In this document: positions 1-6,013 of the stretch, piece by piece | How the letters are laid out: every line of letters starts with the position of its first letter | How positions within the stretch are numbered: the first letter of the stretch is position 1 | Source: SIG636 sp045535465 | GTDB taxonomy: Bacteria; Bacillota; Clostridia; Oscillospirales; CAG-382 | Length of the DNA: 12,665 bases | Direction: 5' to 3' | NCBI GenBank assembly: GCA_045535465.1 | Contig: JAZSLS010000131.1 | Span: 1-12,665 of the forward strand | The notes under the pieces: generated by a model | Seen by the model: the letters and a program-made list of their open reading frames with translations, nothing else | Databases searched by the model: none | Told to the model about the DNA's origin: nothing | Translations under genes and position numbers: made by a program

Positions 1-63
1 ATCATCGTTTCTGACGGCGGCTACGTTATCCAGCTTGAAGAAATCGAAGTTTGGAACAAGTAA
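1..63 (+). CDS. 3' end of an unidentified gene (partial)
   Basis: Frame 1 is open from the window edge and ends at TAA 61-63, giving 20 residues that finish in EEIEVWNK. It is accepted as coding because it is followed 17 bases later by a clear rho-independent terminator and then by a new promoter. Too little is present to identify a family, and I do not assign a function. Confidence 0.6.
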   Translation: MIVSDGGYVIQLEEIEVWNK

Positions 64-80
64 TTTAATAGGGTTTAATT

Positions 81-115
81 ATCACCCCGTGGTTTTTCAG
101 GGGGTGATTTTTTTT
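81..115 (+). terminator. Rho-independent terminator of the gene ending at 63
   Basis: An 8-bp perfect stem (ATCACCCC at 81-88, GGGGTGAT at 101-108) with a 12-base loop is followed by an uninterrupted T run to 115. It ends the upstream transcription unit before the promoter at 147-175. Confidence 0.9.
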
Positions 116-146
116 GCGCTTTTTGTAAACATTTGACAAGCAAATA

Positions 147-175
147 TTGACAATTGGCAATGTTTATTTTATACT
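147..175 (+). promoter_or_regulatory. SigA-type promoter for the LRR_5 gene at 236
   Basis: TTGACA (147-152) and TATACT (170-175) are separated by exactly 17 bases. Transcription would start near 182, giving a leader of about 54 nt. The leader holds two copies of TATCGGT (194-200 and 211-217) whose meaning is unclear. An SD-like AGAAAGGA lies at 221-228, 7 nt before the ATG at 236. Confidence 0.85.
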
Positions 176-235
176 AGTAGTAGCGTCAGTATTTATCGGT
201 GTTTTTTAAGTATCGGTAAAAGAAAGGACTATGTT

Positions 236-1006
236 ATGGAAACCTCGGAAAAAGTAAATGTGCAGGACGTTCCCTCTGCAGAACCTAAAAATAAAAAAGG
301 CTTTCCCGTAAAGCTTGTTGTTATAATTGCCGTTTGCGTTTTGGTTTTGGGCGGTGTTGCCACAGGTATATATTTCTTCACCCGTGAAAAGCCCCCTGTT
401 CCCTCTGTTTTGGAATGGAGCTTTAACGAAAAGGACGGCACTCTTACCTTTACGGGTGTAGGTCATATGGATGATTTTTCCATCCCCCAAAAGGCGGAGT
501 GGTTTGTACATAAGGACAAGGTAACCAAGGTTGTTTTTGGTGACGAGGTAACCACCATAGGAAAAAACGCATTTTATAATTATGATAATCTTACCGAGGT
601 TGTTGTGGGCAAAGGTCTTACTCTTGTAGGCTACAGGGCTTTTTACTCCTGTGATAGTCTTAAGACTGTTAATTTACCCGCAAGCTTGACCGAAATTGGC
701 GACCTTGCATTTTATAACTGCGTTGCTTTGGATGATTTTAGCTTTAACGGCGCTAAAACCCCTTGGGCTTCTGTCGTTAAAGGCAGAAAATGGGACGAGA
801 ACTGTGCGTTTACCGAGCTTAAGTGCGCCGATGGCAGCATTGAGGTTGACAGAGCTACTGCAGGCGAAAACGATGATGCTTCCAAGCCCGTTTTCACTCC
901 CGTAAAGCCTTCCGACAAGAACGAAAGCGAGGACAGCAAGGACAGTTCCAAGCCTGTTTTCACTCCCGTAAAGCCTTCTGATAAAAGCGAAAGCAGCGAA
1001 GCTTAA
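236..1006 (+). CDS. Membrane-anchored BspA-like LRR_5 protein
   Basis: The 256-aa product is predicted to be a single-pass membrane protein with its C-terminus outside. A short charged cytoplasmic N-terminus (1-25) leads into one hydrophobic helix (about 26-48). A strand-rich segment with the pattern W-S-F-x5-G-T-L-T-F-T-G-x-G follows (about 61-77), as is common before LRR_5 domains in Clostridia. About three LRR_5 (BspA/Treponema type) repeats occupy 95-165, recognisable by the N/D-AFYxC-x-x-L pattern. A C-terminal cap has the spaced motif KGxxW-x3-C-x-FT-x3-C-x-DG (about 182-201). The hydrophilic tail contains the 13-residue sequence SKPVFTPVKPSDK twice (216-228 and 238-250). The family is linked to surface recognition and adhesion, but no ligand can be inferred. 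The start at 236 is chosen over an out-of-frame ATG at 231 by frame and SD spacing. The gene is monocistronic, with its own promoter and terminator. The same cap motif occurs in the partial gene at 12169-12665. Confidence 0.88.
   Translation: METSEKVNVQDVPSAEPKNKKGFPVKLVVIIAVCVLVLGGVATGIYFFTREKPPVPSVLEWSFNEKDGTLTFTGVGHMDDFSIPQKAEWFVHKDKVTKVVFGDEVTTIGKNAFYNYDNLTEVVVGKGLTLVGYRAFYSCDSLKTVNLPASLTEIGDLAFYNCVALDDFSFNGAKTPWASVVKGRKWDENCAFTELKCADGSIEVDRATAGENDDASKPVFTPVKPSDKNESEDSKDSSKPVFTPVKPSDKSESSEA
881..985 (+). repeat. Duplicated 39-bp unit coding for a 13-aa tail repeat
   Basis: Bases 881-919 and 947-985 encode the identical peptide SKPVFTPVKPSDK. They differ at only a few bases, mostly third positions, so this is a fairly recent in-frame duplication within the acidic, Ser/Lys-rich tail of the LRR_5 protein. 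Confidence 0.85.
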
Positions 1007-1020
1007 ATTAAAAGTTTTTT

Positions 1021-1056
1021 GCCCTCGGTTTTTGTAAGACCGGGGGCTTATTTTTG
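1021..1056 (+). terminator. Rho-independent terminator of the LRR_5 gene
   Basis: GCCCTCGG (1021-1028) pairs with CCGGGGGC (1040-1047), 8 bp with one T-G wobble. TTATTTTT follows. It begins 14 bases after the stop codon. Confidence 0.88.
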
Positions 1057-1094
1057 CGCCTTAAGGCGTACATTTTGCCGTGGCCATCGTTAAC

Positions 1095-1131
1095 ACGGAA
1101 CGCAAAACGGGAGCGCACTGCGCTCCCCTAC
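1095..1131 (-). repeat. Truncated copy of the CCCCTAC palindromic element
   Basis: This is the terminal 37 bp of the 88-bp element seen complete at 1183-1270. It keeps the hairpin GGGAGCGCA-c-TGCGCTCCC and the end CCCCTAC. Similarity to the full copy fades left of about 1095. Its end lies exactly 139 bp before that of the next copy, which matches the unit length of the array at 11700-12066. It is given minus strand because it is inverted relative to that array. Confidence 0.85.
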
Positions 1132-1182
1132 AATAAAACCGCCACGTTTTGTTATTTATTAAGACGTGGTAACAAATACACC
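1132..1182 (-). repeat. 51-bp spacer part of the repeat unit, with its own hairpin
   Basis: This segment is homologous, in inverse orientation, to the spacers at 11788-11839 and 11928-11978, so the true repeat unit is element plus spacer. It contains CCACGTTTT (1142-1150) facing AAGACGTGG (1161-1169), a 9-bp stem with one G-T wobble. Confidence 0.8.
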
Positions 1183-1270
1183 GTAGGGGCGGTCATCGGC
1201 CGCCCGTTTGGTAACGGGCTATGCCGACCTTGTACGGAACGCAAAACGGGAGCGCACTGCGCTCCCCTAC
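1183..1270 (-). repeat. Complete 88-bp CCCCTAC palindromic element
   Basis: The element is bounded by GTAGGGG and CCCCTAC. Read on the minus strand it holds, in order, the perfect 9-bp hairpin GGGAGCGCA/TGCGCTCCC, a weaker central hairpin around a GCCCGTTAC core, and a 6-bp GGGCGG/CCGCCC hairpin. It has the same length and order of parts as the three copies at 11700-12066. There is no coding potential: short ORFs across it are by-products of the palindromes. No target-site duplication or transposase is visible. It may be a MITE or REP-like element. Confidence 0.88.
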
Positions 1271-1280
1271 ATTTGTTTAA

Positions 1281-1314
1281 AATACGGCGGGCGATTAATG
1301 TCGCCCGCCGTATT
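1281..1314 (-). terminator. Hairpin terminator of the InlB-type gene, possibly two-way
   Basis: A perfect 14-bp stem (1281-1294 with 1301-1314, 6-base loop TTAATG) lies 4 bases beyond the minus-strand stop codon at 1318-1320. The T tract after it on the minus strand is short, but the stem is very strong. It lies between the repeat array and the gene. Confidence 0.8.
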
Positions 1315-1317
1315 TAT

Positions 1318-2604
1318 TTAACGTTTTCTTTTGTTCTTTGACGTAGCTTTTGCCGCAAGGACTACGCTGCCCACGCATATAACTGCCGCAATTACAATAA
1401 CTATTATCTTAGTAAAGCTTCCGTTTTCATCGTCGTTGGACGTGGAAGCTTCGCTTTCTTCCCGTGAGACAGTTTCGTTTCCGCTTAGCTCTTCCGTAGA
1501 AGCCGCACTTTCATCGGGAGCCCAGTCCTCACTTACAGCGGGAGCTTCCTCGGGTAGCTTTTCAAAGCTTGCGCTTATGCTCATATCAGCATTTACGGTA
1601 AGGGTGTAGGTGCCCCCTGTGCCAAGCTCCGCCCCATCGCTTATAACGGAGCTAAGCTTATAGCCCTTATCCGCTTGAACCGTAAAGGTAAACTTTTTGC
1701 CTTTTTCTATGGTGCTTTTACCTGCCGATACAGAGCTACCGCCTTCGCCCACGCTGAGTGTAACGGTACAGTAGTTAGGGGCGGGTTTTTCGTTCTCTCG
1801 CCAGAGGGCGGTAAGGGTAAGGTCACCGTTCACAGCGCAGGTATCGCCCTCCAGATAAACTCTGTCTTTACCGTCAGACCAGCCCGAAAAGGTGTAGCCC
1901 TCCTTTGCACCGTAGCAGCCGTCTACTATAAAACTGCTGCCGTTTTTTATTTTAAAGGTGCTTTGTATGCCGCTTGTAACACCGTCACCGTTATACTTAA
2001 CCGTAGCAGTGGTGTAGCCCAAGGTAGGCTCGGCAAAATCAACGCCGGTAAAGGACATAAGAAAATTTGCACCACCTGCAAATATCCTGCCGCTTGCGTC
2101 CTGCCATTCGCCCTCCTTAAGCTTAACGCTTTGGCCTATGGGTGCGGAAACAGTTTCAATCACCTTGCCGTTTTTGCTGTAGCTAAGGATGCCGTGTACG
2201 GTCATAGAAGGCCTTGTAGGACGTGCCCATTCCGCAATAAAGGTAATATCACTGCTTACGTTATAGATTACGTCCCCCGGTTGATAAAGCTTGCCCCCTG
2301 CACGCCAGCCTACAAAAACGTAGTCCCTCCAGCCATAGTAGTTATCAGAAACCACGTGGCTGTCGCCGGCGTTAACGTAGGAAGGCTTAGGCGTAGAGCC
2401 CTTTATATAATCTGCAGGCGTTGCACCGTCGTAAGACTGCAACGACTTATAGCCGTATTTAATAACGTAGTCGTAGCTTGGTGCAGGAGTTTCTGCATCG
2501 GTTGACGCTTCCGCGTCGCCGCTTTCCTCCGCATAAACGCAAAGGACAAAGGACATACACACAAGCAAGGCTAATATAAAAGCTGTAAGCTTTGTTGTTT
2601 TCAT
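1318..2604 (-). CDS. Secreted, membrane-anchored InlB B-repeat protein
   Basis: The 428-aa product has an N-terminal signal peptide (about 1-25, cleavage probably after CVYA). The first InlB/Flg_new (Listeria-Bacteroides) repeat spans about 47-126 with its FVGW and IAEW marks. A middle beta-rich region (about 130-225) follows. A second such repeat lies at about 226-268 (YTFSGW, LTALW). A diverged InlB-type domain (about 278-350) contains GKKFTFTVQADKGYKL and ends in SISASFE. A Ser/Glu-rich linker (351-397), one C-terminal helix (about 399-420) and a basic end KNKRKR complete it. Anchoring is therefore by a stop-transfer helix; no LPXTG sorting motif is present. Such proteins are extracellular and often adhesive, and the ligand is unknown. 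The start is supported by SD AAGGGGG (2612-2618) and a consensus promoter upstream. The gene is monocistronic. Confidence 0.88.
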   Translation of the reverse strand: MKTTKLTAFILALLVCMSFVLCVYAEESGDAEASTDAETPAPSYDYVIKYGYKSLQSYDGATPADYIKGSTPKPSYVNAGDSHVVSDNYYGWRDYVFVGWRAGGKLYQPGDVIYNVSSDITFIAEWARPTRPSMTVHGILSYSKNGKVIETVSAPIGQSVKLKEGEWQDASGRIFAGGANFLMSFTGVDFAEPTLGYTTATVKYNGDGVTSGIQSTFKIKNGSSFIVDGCYGAKEGYTFSGWSDGKDRVYLEGDTCAVNGDLTLTALWRENEKPAPNYCTVTLSVGEGGSSVSAGKSTIEKGKKFTFTVQADKGYKLSSVISDGAELGTGGTYTLTVNADMSISASFEKLPEEAPAVSEDWAPDESAASTEELSGNETVSREESEASTSNDDENGSFTKIIVIVIAAVICVGSVVLAAKATSKNKRKR

Positions 2605-2638
2605 AATAATGCCCCCTTAGGGATTAGTTTACCCGATT

Positions 2639-2667
2639 AGTATAGCACATACCGCCCGATATGTAAA
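2639..2667 (-). promoter_or_regulatory. SigA-type promoter for the InlB-type gene
   Basis: On the minus strand, TTTACA (2667-2662) and TATACT (2644-2639) are 17 bases apart. The leader to the ATG at 2604 is about 30 nt. The promoter lies just downstream of the rpsT terminator, so the two minus-strand genes are separate units. Confidence 0.82.
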
Positions 2668-2680
2668 TAGCTTTTTATAA

Positions 2681-2717
2681 AAAGGAAAAAGACCTGCACC
2701 ATTGCTGATACAGGTCT
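2681..2717 (-). terminator. Rho-independent terminator of rpsT
   Basis: On the minus strand, AGACCTG (2717-2711) pairs with CAGGTCT (2696-2690), 7 bp with a 14-base loop. TTTTTCC and more T residues follow. It begins 22 bases past the rpsT stop codon. Confidence 0.85.
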
Positions 2718-2738
2718 GATTACACCTTAATAAAAGCC

Positions 2739-3002
2739 TTATGCCATTGCGTTAAGCAAACGAGTGAAACGGCTCTTACGTCTGGCAGCGGTATTCTTGT
2801 GCATAATGCCCTTTGCTACCGCCTTGTCGATCTTTGCGACAGCTTCCCTATAGGTAGCAGCGGCAAGCTCCTTATTGCCGTCTGCGAGAGCGGCCTCATA
2901 CTTCCTGATGGAAGTCTTAAGCGCAGATTTAATAACCTTATTACGTAAAGTTTTAACTGCGATAACCTTAACTCTCTTTTTAGCTGACTTAATGTTCGGC
3001 AA
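2739..3002 (-). CDS. rpsT: 30S ribosomal protein S20
   Basis: S20 is a primary binding protein of 16S rRNA in the small subunit. The family signature is clear: it begins PNIKSAKKR, has a helical Lys/Arg-rich body, and ends HKNTAARRKSRFTRLLNA. The start used here is TTG at 3002-3000, giving 87 aa, the usual family length. An upstream in-frame GTG (3011-3009) would add four residues, but it overlaps the SD itself. GGAGG at 3015-3011 leaves 8 nt to the TTG, which is ideal. E. coli rpsT is also known to start at UUG, and S20 controls its own translation there, so the weak start may be functional. The gene is monocistronic, with its own promoter and terminator. Confidence 0.95.
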   Translation of the reverse strand: MPNIKSAKKRVKVIAVKTLRNKVIKSALKTSIRKYEAALADGNKELAAATYREAVAKIDKAVAKGIMHKNTAARRKSRFTRLLNAMA

Positions 3003-3044
3003 GCAACTCACCTCCCTAAAGAATTTGTATTTACTAACTCAATA

Positions 3045-3073
3045 ATAATATCACACCTTTTTCCATTTTGCAA
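3045..3073 (-). promoter_or_regulatory. Promoter for rpsT
   Basis: On the minus strand, TTGCAA (3073-3068) and TATTAT (3050-3045) are 17 bases apart. The leader to the TTG start is about 35 nt and holds the strong SD AGGGAGGTGA. It is back-to-back with the mntP promoter, with an A/T-rich run between them. Confidence 0.7.
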
Positions 3074-3136
3074 TAGTAAATCATAAAAAAATGTATTTTT
3101 TTCTAATATTTTTTTATTACCACCGAGGGCAGTATA

Positions 3137-3165
3137 TTGACAAACTGTACGAAGCTTGGTAAAAT
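3137..3165 (+). promoter_or_regulatory. SigA-type promoter for mntP
   Basis: TTGACA (3137-3142) and TAAAAT (3160-3165) are 17 bases apart. Transcription should start near 3172, leaving a leader of about 44 nt. That is too short for the yybP-ykoY manganese riboswitch often found before mntP. I see no convincing MntR operator. Confidence 0.82.
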
Positions 3166-3215
3166 AGCCATCGGCAACGAAAATACCCTTTCAATTTAAT
3201 AAGGATGATGTATAT

Positions 3216-3806
3216 ATGATGTTTATGTTTTTGGCGCAAAGTGCCGCTTTGGGACTTGGCTTAGCTATGGATGCCTTTTCGGTTTCTTTGGTACGAGGGC
3301 TTAACGACCCGAAAATGAAAAAAAGCGGAATGTTGGCAACTGCGGGATGTTTTGCTTTCTTTCAAGCTCTTATGCCTCTTATAGGCTGGGTGTGCGTACA
3401 CACCGTAGTTGAGCACTTTAAAAGCTTTGACAGGTACATACCTTGGATAGCTCTGCTGGTGCTTTTTGCTATCGGTGCAAAAATGATGGCAGATGGCCTT
3501 AAGCATCGTTGCGGCGAAGAAAACGAGGAAAAACCGAAAAACGGCGCCGGCGCTTTGATTGTTCAAGGCATTGCAACGTCTATCGACGCTTTGTCTGCAG
3601 GGCTTACCATTGAAGAACACAACCTGCCGGAGGCTTTAACGTGTGTTCTTATTATTGCTGTAATTACCTTTGTATTGTGCTTGGCAGGCGTTGCCTTGGG
3701 TAAAAGGTTTGGTTGCGGTATGGCAGGCAAGGCAGAGGTGTTTGGCGGTGTTATTCTTATGCTTATAGGCGTTAAGGTTTTTGTTGAAGGCTTGCTTGGA
3801 AAATAG
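3216..3806 (+). CDS. mntP: Manganese efflux pump MntP
   Basis: MntP exports excess Mn2+ across the cytoplasmic membrane. The 196-aa product has the family length and the internal duplication of two three-helix halves. The paired acidic motifs are AMDAFSVS (Asp19, helix 1) and TSIDALSAG (Asp124, helix 4). A charged, Glu/Lys-rich cytoplasmic loop (about 97-110) joins the halves. Hydrophobic segments lie at about 6-27, 38-60, 74-93, 111-129, 139-162 and 173-193. ATG 3216 is followed by ATG 3219; AAGGATG from 3201 gives suitable spacing to the first. The gene has its own promoter and only an A/T-rich weak hairpin (about 3806-3826) after it, so some read-through into the next gene is possible. Confidence 0.93.
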   Translation: MMFMFLAQSAALGLGLAMDAFSVSLVRGLNDPKMKKSGMLATAGCFAFFQALMPLIGWVCVHTVVEHFKSFDRYIPWIALLVLFAIGAKMMADGLKHRCGEENEEKPKNGAGALIVQGIATSIDALSAGLTIEEHNLPEALTCVLIIAVITFVLCLAGVALGKRFGCGMAGKAEVFGGVILMLIGVKVFVEGLLGK

Positions 3807-3825
3807 AAAAAAACTAAATTTTTTC

Positions 3826-3854
3826 TTGCACCGCAAAAAACGCTGTGTTATAAT
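3826..3854 (+). promoter_or_regulatory. SigA-type promoter for the Na/Pi-cotransporter gene
   Basis: TTGCAC (3826-3831) and a perfect TATAAT (3849-3854) are 17 bases apart. The leader is about 48 nt and contains SD AAAGGA (3893-3898), 10 nt before the ATG at 3909. No Pho-box-like direct repeats were recognised. Confidence 0.87.
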
Positions 3855-3908
3855 GTAGTTGTGGTAAATTGGCTTACCTTAAACAGGATGTGAAAGGATA
3901 AACTGTAT

Positions 3909-5654
3909 ATGGACGTTTTTAATGTGCTGACTTTAATTGGCGGCCTTTGTCTGTTCCTTTTCGGTATGGACCTTATGGGACAGGCGCTTGAAAGAAAAGC
4001 CGGTAACAAGCTTCAAGCCCTTTTGGGAAAGTTAACCACAGGTAAAATTGCAGGGCTTCTTACAGGTATGGGCGTTACCGCTGTTATTCAAAGCTCCTCG
4101 GCTACCACCGTTATGGTAGTGGGCTTTGTTAACTCCGGTCTTATGACCCTTAAGCAGGCCATTAACGTTATAATGGGCGCTAACATCGGTACTACAATTA
4201 CCGCTTGGATACTAAGCCTTGGCGGCATTGAGAGTGACAACTTTTTTGTTAAGCTTCTCAAACCCAGCTCCTTTACACCTTTGCTTGCACTTATCGGCAT
4301 TGCATTATATATGTTTTGCAAATCCACAAAGCATAAGGACACGGGCACTATCCTTTTAGGCTTTGCCACCCTTATGTTTGGTATGGAGACTATGAGCGGT
4401 GCTGTTGCAGGGCTTAAGGACGTGCCGGAGTTTCAAAACCTTTTCATTATGTTTGAAAACCCCATTCTTGGCGTTCTGGCAGGCGCTATCCTTACCGCTG
4501 TTATTCAGTCCAGCTCTGCTTCGGTGGGTATACTGCAAGCTCTTGCCTCTACGGGCAGGGTAAGCTACGGGGCTGCTGTTCCTATTATAATGGGGCAAAA
4601 CATCGGCACCTGTATAACCGCTATTATTTCATCCTTTGGCGCCAACAAAAACGCAAAGCGTACCGCTGTTCTTCACCTACTGTTTAACATAATTGGCTCG
4701 GTTGTGTTGCTTGCCGTTTTTTGGATAGTAAAGGCAACTGTTGCTCCTGCCATACTTGGCGAAAACGTAAACGCCGCAGGCATTGCGGTTGTACACTCTA
4801 TATTCAACATCGCTTGTACCGCTATGCTTTTACCTGCCGCCGGTCTGATGGAAAAGCTGGTTATAAAGCTTGTGCCCGATGCCTGCGAGGAAGAAAAGAG
4901 AGTGGTGTTGGACGAGCGTTTGCTTGCTACCCCCGCTATTGCTATTGAAAGCTGTCGTACCGTTGCCGCTGATATGGCAAAATGCTCTATTGAATGTCTT
5001 AAAGGCGGCATACGCTCTCTAACCGGTTACAGTAAGGAGCTTGCCCAAGCTGTTAGAGATATGGAAGAGGAAAACGACTATTACGAGGACGTTATAGGCA
5101 CTTACCTTGTTAAGCTAAGCACCCATCAGGTAAGCGATCGTGATAGTGCCGAGTCGGCAATGCTTCTTAAAATAATAGGTGACTTTGAGCGTATTTCCGA
5201 CCACGGTGTTAGTATGCTTAAATCCGCAGAGGAGCTTTTGGAAAAGAAAAAGTCCTTCTCTCCCGACGCTAAAGCGGAGCTTTTACAGCTTTGCAGTGCG
5301 GTTGAGGAGATACTTGACCTTACCCTTAACGCTTTTCTTAACAACGACATTGAAAACGCAAACTGCGTTGAACCCTTGGAGCAGGTTATCGATAAAATTA
5401 AAGAGCTTCTTCGCACCCGCCACATTATGCGTCTGCAGCAGGGCGGCTGCAGTATAGAGGTTGGCTTTGTATGGAACGATTTGCTCACAAGCCTTGAACG
5501 CACCTCTGACCATTGCTCTAACATTGCAGGCTGTGTCATAGATGCAGCTCAAAACAATATGAACCTGCACGAATCCTTGCGCACCGCAAAATCCTCCAGC
5601 AATTTCTTTAAAGAAAAGTACGAGGAATATGCAAATAAATATCTTGTAAAGTAA
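3909..5654 (+). CDS. Na/Pi-cotransporter family protein with PhoU-like domain
   Basis: The 581-aa product combines an N-terminal NptA-type membrane domain with a C-terminal PhoU-like helical domain, a common bacterial architecture. The membrane part (about 1-330) carries two inverted Na_Pi_cotrans repeats. Each has a substrate-binding QSSSA motif (AVIQSSSATT at 58-67; AVIQSSSASV at 197-206) followed by a G-x-NIGT motif (90-95; 229-234). The cytoplasmic part (about 345-570) has the paired metal-binding PhoU motifs FERISDHG (426-433) and LERTSDH (529-535). The family moves inorganic phosphate with sodium. Some members, such as E. coli YjbB, act in phosphate export, so direction cannot be read from sequence. 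The length is full and no key residue is missing. The gene has its own promoter and terminator. Confidence 0.92.
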   Translation: MDVFNVLTLIGGLCLFLFGMDLMGQALERKAGNKLQALLGKLTTGKIAGLLTGMGVTAVIQSSSATTVMVVGFVNSGLMTLKQAINVIMGANIGTTITAWILSLGGIESDNFFVKLLKPSSFTPLLALIGIALYMFCKSTKHKDTGTILLGFATLMFGMETMSGAVAGLKDVPEFQNLFIMFENPILGVLAGAILTAVIQSSSASVGILQALASTGRVSYGAAVPIIMGQNIGTCITAIISSFGANKNAKRTAVLHLLFNIIGSVVLLAVFWIVKATVAPAILGENVNAAGIAVVHSIFNIACTAMLLPAAGLMEKLVIKLVPDACEEEKRVVLDERLLATPAIAIESCRTVAADMAKCSIECLKGGIRSLTGYSKELAQAVRDMEEENDYYEDVIGTYLVKLSTHQVSDRDSAESAMLLKIIGDFERISDHGVSMLKSAEELLEKKKSFSPDAKAELLQLCSAVEEILDLTLNAFLNNDIENANCVEPLEQVIDKIKELLRTRHIMRLQQGGCSIEVGFVWNDLLTSLERTSDHCSNIAGCVIDAAQNNMNLHESLRTAKSSSNFFKEKYEEYANKYLVK

Positions 5655-5691
5655 ATACAAACTAAAAAGTGGCTTCGCTGAGCCACTTTTT
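5655..5691 (+). repeat. 37-bp direct repeat containing a terminator, copy 1
   Basis: These 37 bases match 5929-5965 with one difference, in the loop (C versus T). The shared part includes the unpaired leader ATACAAACT as well as the hairpin, which points to a duplication rather than chance similarity of stems. The copy starts directly after the stop codon of the transporter gene. Confidence 0.9.
5664..5691 (+). terminator. Terminator of the Na/Pi-cotransporter gene
   Basis: AAAAAGTGGCT (5664-5674) pairs perfectly over 11 bp with AGCCACTTTTT (5681-5691), loop TCGCTG. It begins 9 bases after the stop codon. Its A/T symmetry lets it act in either direction. Confidence 0.92.
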
Positions 5692-5928
5692 ATTGTTGCT
5701 GTGCAAATGCATAGTTGACAGATAACACGGCTTAAGCCGAAGCGTGGCGGGACATTCGAGAATGTCCCCTACATAAAAATCGCTACGTCTGTTTTGCAGA
5801 CAGTTCGTGTGTACAATTCCGATTGTTCCGGCGGTAGACAAGTCCTCTCTCTACTACAATCCAAACGTTTGACCCTCGACGGCGGAGCCGTGTAAGAAGC
5901 TGAAGTTTGTTCATAGCAAAAACATATG
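5692..5928. other. Hairpin-rich intergenic island, no convincing gene
   Basis: These 237 bases separate two copies of the 37-bp terminator repeat. They hold six perfect short palindromes: GGCTTAAGCC (5729-5738), a 9-bp hairpin (5749-5768), GTCTG/CAGAC (5787-5801), ACAAT/ATTGT (5813-5826), CAAACGTTTG (5862-5871) and ACGGC/GCCGT (5879-5891). A 66-codon minus-strand frame crosses the whole island but also runs through the terminator and has no recognisable SD or domain, so it is not called as a gene. No promoter was convincing on either strand. The island may be a mosaic repeat or a structured RNA; this is unresolved. Confidence 0.6.
5749..5773 (-). repeat. Variant CCCCTACA-ended hairpin related to the 139-bp repeats
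   Basis: GGGACATTC-ga-GAATGTCCC (5749-5768) overlaps CCCCTACA (5766-5773). This reproduces the layout of the GGGAGCGCA/TGCGCTCCC hairpin plus CCCCTACA at 1113-1132: a 9-bp stem, a 1-2 base centre and the same tail. The sequence of the inner arms is different. The following bases (taaaaatcgctacgt) also resemble the spacer that follows the tail in the arrays (aataaaaccgccacgt), so homology rather than chance is likely. Confidence 0.7.
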
Positions 5929-5965
5929 ATACAAACTAAAAAGTGGCTTCGTTGAGCCACTTTTT
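5929..5965. repeat. 37-bp direct repeat containing a terminator, copy 2
   Basis: This is the second copy of the sequence at 5655-5691, offset by 274 bases. It sits at the rubrerythrin end of the junction. On the minus strand its hairpin would end the rubrerythrin transcript. Confidence 0.9.
5938..5965 (-). terminator. Terminator of rubrerythrin (works in both directions)
   Basis: An 11-bp perfect stem (5938-5948 with 5955-5965, loop TCGTTG) reads as a T-tailed terminator on the minus strand, about 48 bases past the rubrerythrin stop codon. It would also stop any plus-strand read-through from the transporter gene. Confidence 0.85.
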
Positions 5966-6013
5966 TCATTAATAATTAAATTGTTGTTTTTGCGTTCTAC
6001 GCTTTTTTACGCC

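Noticed and set aside
1054..1341. 95-codon plus-strand frame between the LRR_5 and InlB-type genes
   Set aside because: It runs through a terminator tail, two palindromic repeat copies and another terminator, with no SD and no domain.
1675..2505. 276-codon plus-strand frame opposite the InlB-type gene
   Set aside because: It is antisense to a gene with signal peptide, InlB repeats, promoter and SD, and its own translation has no recognisable domain or SD.
3003..3011. rpsT start at GTG 3011
   Set aside because: The GTG overlaps the SD sequence, and the extra residues MSCL are not part of the S20 family N-terminus.
5692..5928. tRNA or riboswitch gene
   Set aside because: No cloverleaf, T-loop GTTCRA box or known riboswitch core was found on either strand, and both neighbours are convergent, so there is no downstream gene to control.
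5769..5969. 66-codon minus-strand frame across the hairpin-rich island
   Set aside because: It begins inside the rubrerythrin terminator, has no SD, and its composition follows the palindromes. It is kept only as part of the island description.
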